A DNA stretch of 64,000 bases from Camarhynchus parvulus (taxonomy: Eukaryota; Chordata; Aves; Passeriformes; Thraupidae). The notes beneath the pieces are model-generated. The model made no database searches. It saw only the letters and a list, made by a program, of their open reading frames with translations, and was not told the origin of the DNA. The stretch covers positions 44,923,376 to 44,987,375 of the forward strand of contig NC_044601.1 in assembly GCF_901933205.1 (NCBI RefSeq), given 5' to 3'. Made by a program: the position numbers and the translations under genes. Below are positions 63,271-64,000 of this stretch, in pieces. Each line of letters opens with the position of its first letter. Within the stretch, counting starts at the first letter, position 1.

Positions 63271-64000
63271 AAAATAGTAACTTTTTCCTATTTTCAGGAA
63301 TCTAACTAGTAGAGGAAAGAAGTCACCTTTCCTTGTCTCTAGTTATAACTTCTCTTATTAAATTGTTAATCCTCTGCCTATTTCCATTTCAGTTAACTGG
63401 TTTGTGTAGGACTTTGTTCTTGATAGAATGATGTTTTTGCTTTTAGTTCTGCTATCTTGATGGAGAAGATAGTATTGGTTATTGTCTTTTCACTGATGAC
63501 AAAAGTTATTTTGTTGACTATGTTTCAGTTGTTTTATCTTGGTATAAATCTAGATTTTTTCCCCCCCAGCTTCTGTCTCAAGTGGGAGTTCATGCTGGAT
63601 TCTAGACATGAATCAGATGTGTATTGGCAGGTGTTTTCTTGATAGTCTGTTCAAAGTGTAATTTTTCTAAATTCTTGTAAATAGGGTTTCAGTGGGAAAG
63701 GTTGACTTGAGGGAAGGCTTTTTAAGATGTAGCATTATCCTTCATTTGGAAACAAAAAAATATTCAGCATGACAGACGTCTGTATGGGGAAGGAGGAAGG
63801 GGGAAAGAGGAAGCACTGTAGGAGAAGGGTAATTTTTTTACTGTTTTATGCATCTTCCTTAGATACAATTATGTAATTGAATAGTAATTGAATGCAAGTA
63901 TTTAAAATATGTTTCTAGTGGGAGTAGGTAACTGACACTGTCACATCTCTTCAGTCATGCCTCTATTCAAATTTACACTTGCAATTTTGTAAACAGAGTG

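Larger units (their letters stand above)
61604..64000 (+). other. FCHO2: FCHO2 intron 5, partial
   Basis: Carries a solo LTR (61635-62173) and a CR1 fragment (62711-63270). The next FCHO2 exon, expected to continue with AAVKSKKATD as in human, is not present before the window ends. Confidence 0.8.

Overview
The window is vertebrate nuclear DNA, most likely from a bird. Genes are split into short exons with GT/AG introns, there is a CpG-island promoter, and the interspersed repeats are CR1 LINE fragments (five recognised, several with the ATTCTRTG-type 3' tail) plus solo LTRs of avian endogenous-retrovirus type. There is no sign of bacterial gene organisation. Two genes are present, both on the + strand: the 3' part of TNPO1 (transportin-1, karyopherin beta-2) and the 5' part of FCHO2 (F-BAR endocytic adaptor). 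They are neighbours in the same order in human 5q13.2. That block corresponds to the avian Z chromosome, so Z linkage is inferred.

Layout. 1-28368: twenty coding exons of TNPO1. I placed each exon by its protein product and splice sites. Together they give 2342 nt, which continues one open frame from a split codon equivalent to human residue 119 to the stop equivalent to residue 898, with no gain or loss of codons against the human length I remember. The N-terminal exons lie upstream of the window. 28369-about 35500: a long 3' UTR interrupted by one intron, so the last exon is wholly non-coding. It contains an extreme T/G-rich tract. About 35500-44920: intergenic DNA with two LTR-like insertions and simple repeats and no recognisable gene. 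44924-45133: a CR1 fragment next to the FCHO2 CpG island (about 45040-45790). 45460-61603: FCHO2 coding exons 1-5 (163 codons), covering the N-terminal part of the F-BAR domain. Intron 1 is 8.8 kb. 61604-64000: the next FCHO2 intron, holding a solo LTR with a perfect 6-bp target duplication and a CR1 fragment. The gene continues beyond the window.

The two genes have separate jobs. Transportin-1 imports PY-NLS cargo into the nucleus under RanGTP control. FCHO2 bends PI(4,5)P2 membrane and helps start clathrin-coated pits. Their adjacency is conserved synteny, not an operon.

I found no convincing new gene system. The items most worth a second look are: an in-frame candidate alternative terminal exon of TNPO1 at 7069-7215; the T/G tract with guanine runs in the TNPO1 3' UTR; a perfect GATG microsatellite of about 41 copies; and the LTR inserted 31 bp downstream of an FCHO2 splice donor. 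Most long open frames in the window are artefacts of low-complexity or CpG-rich sequence.
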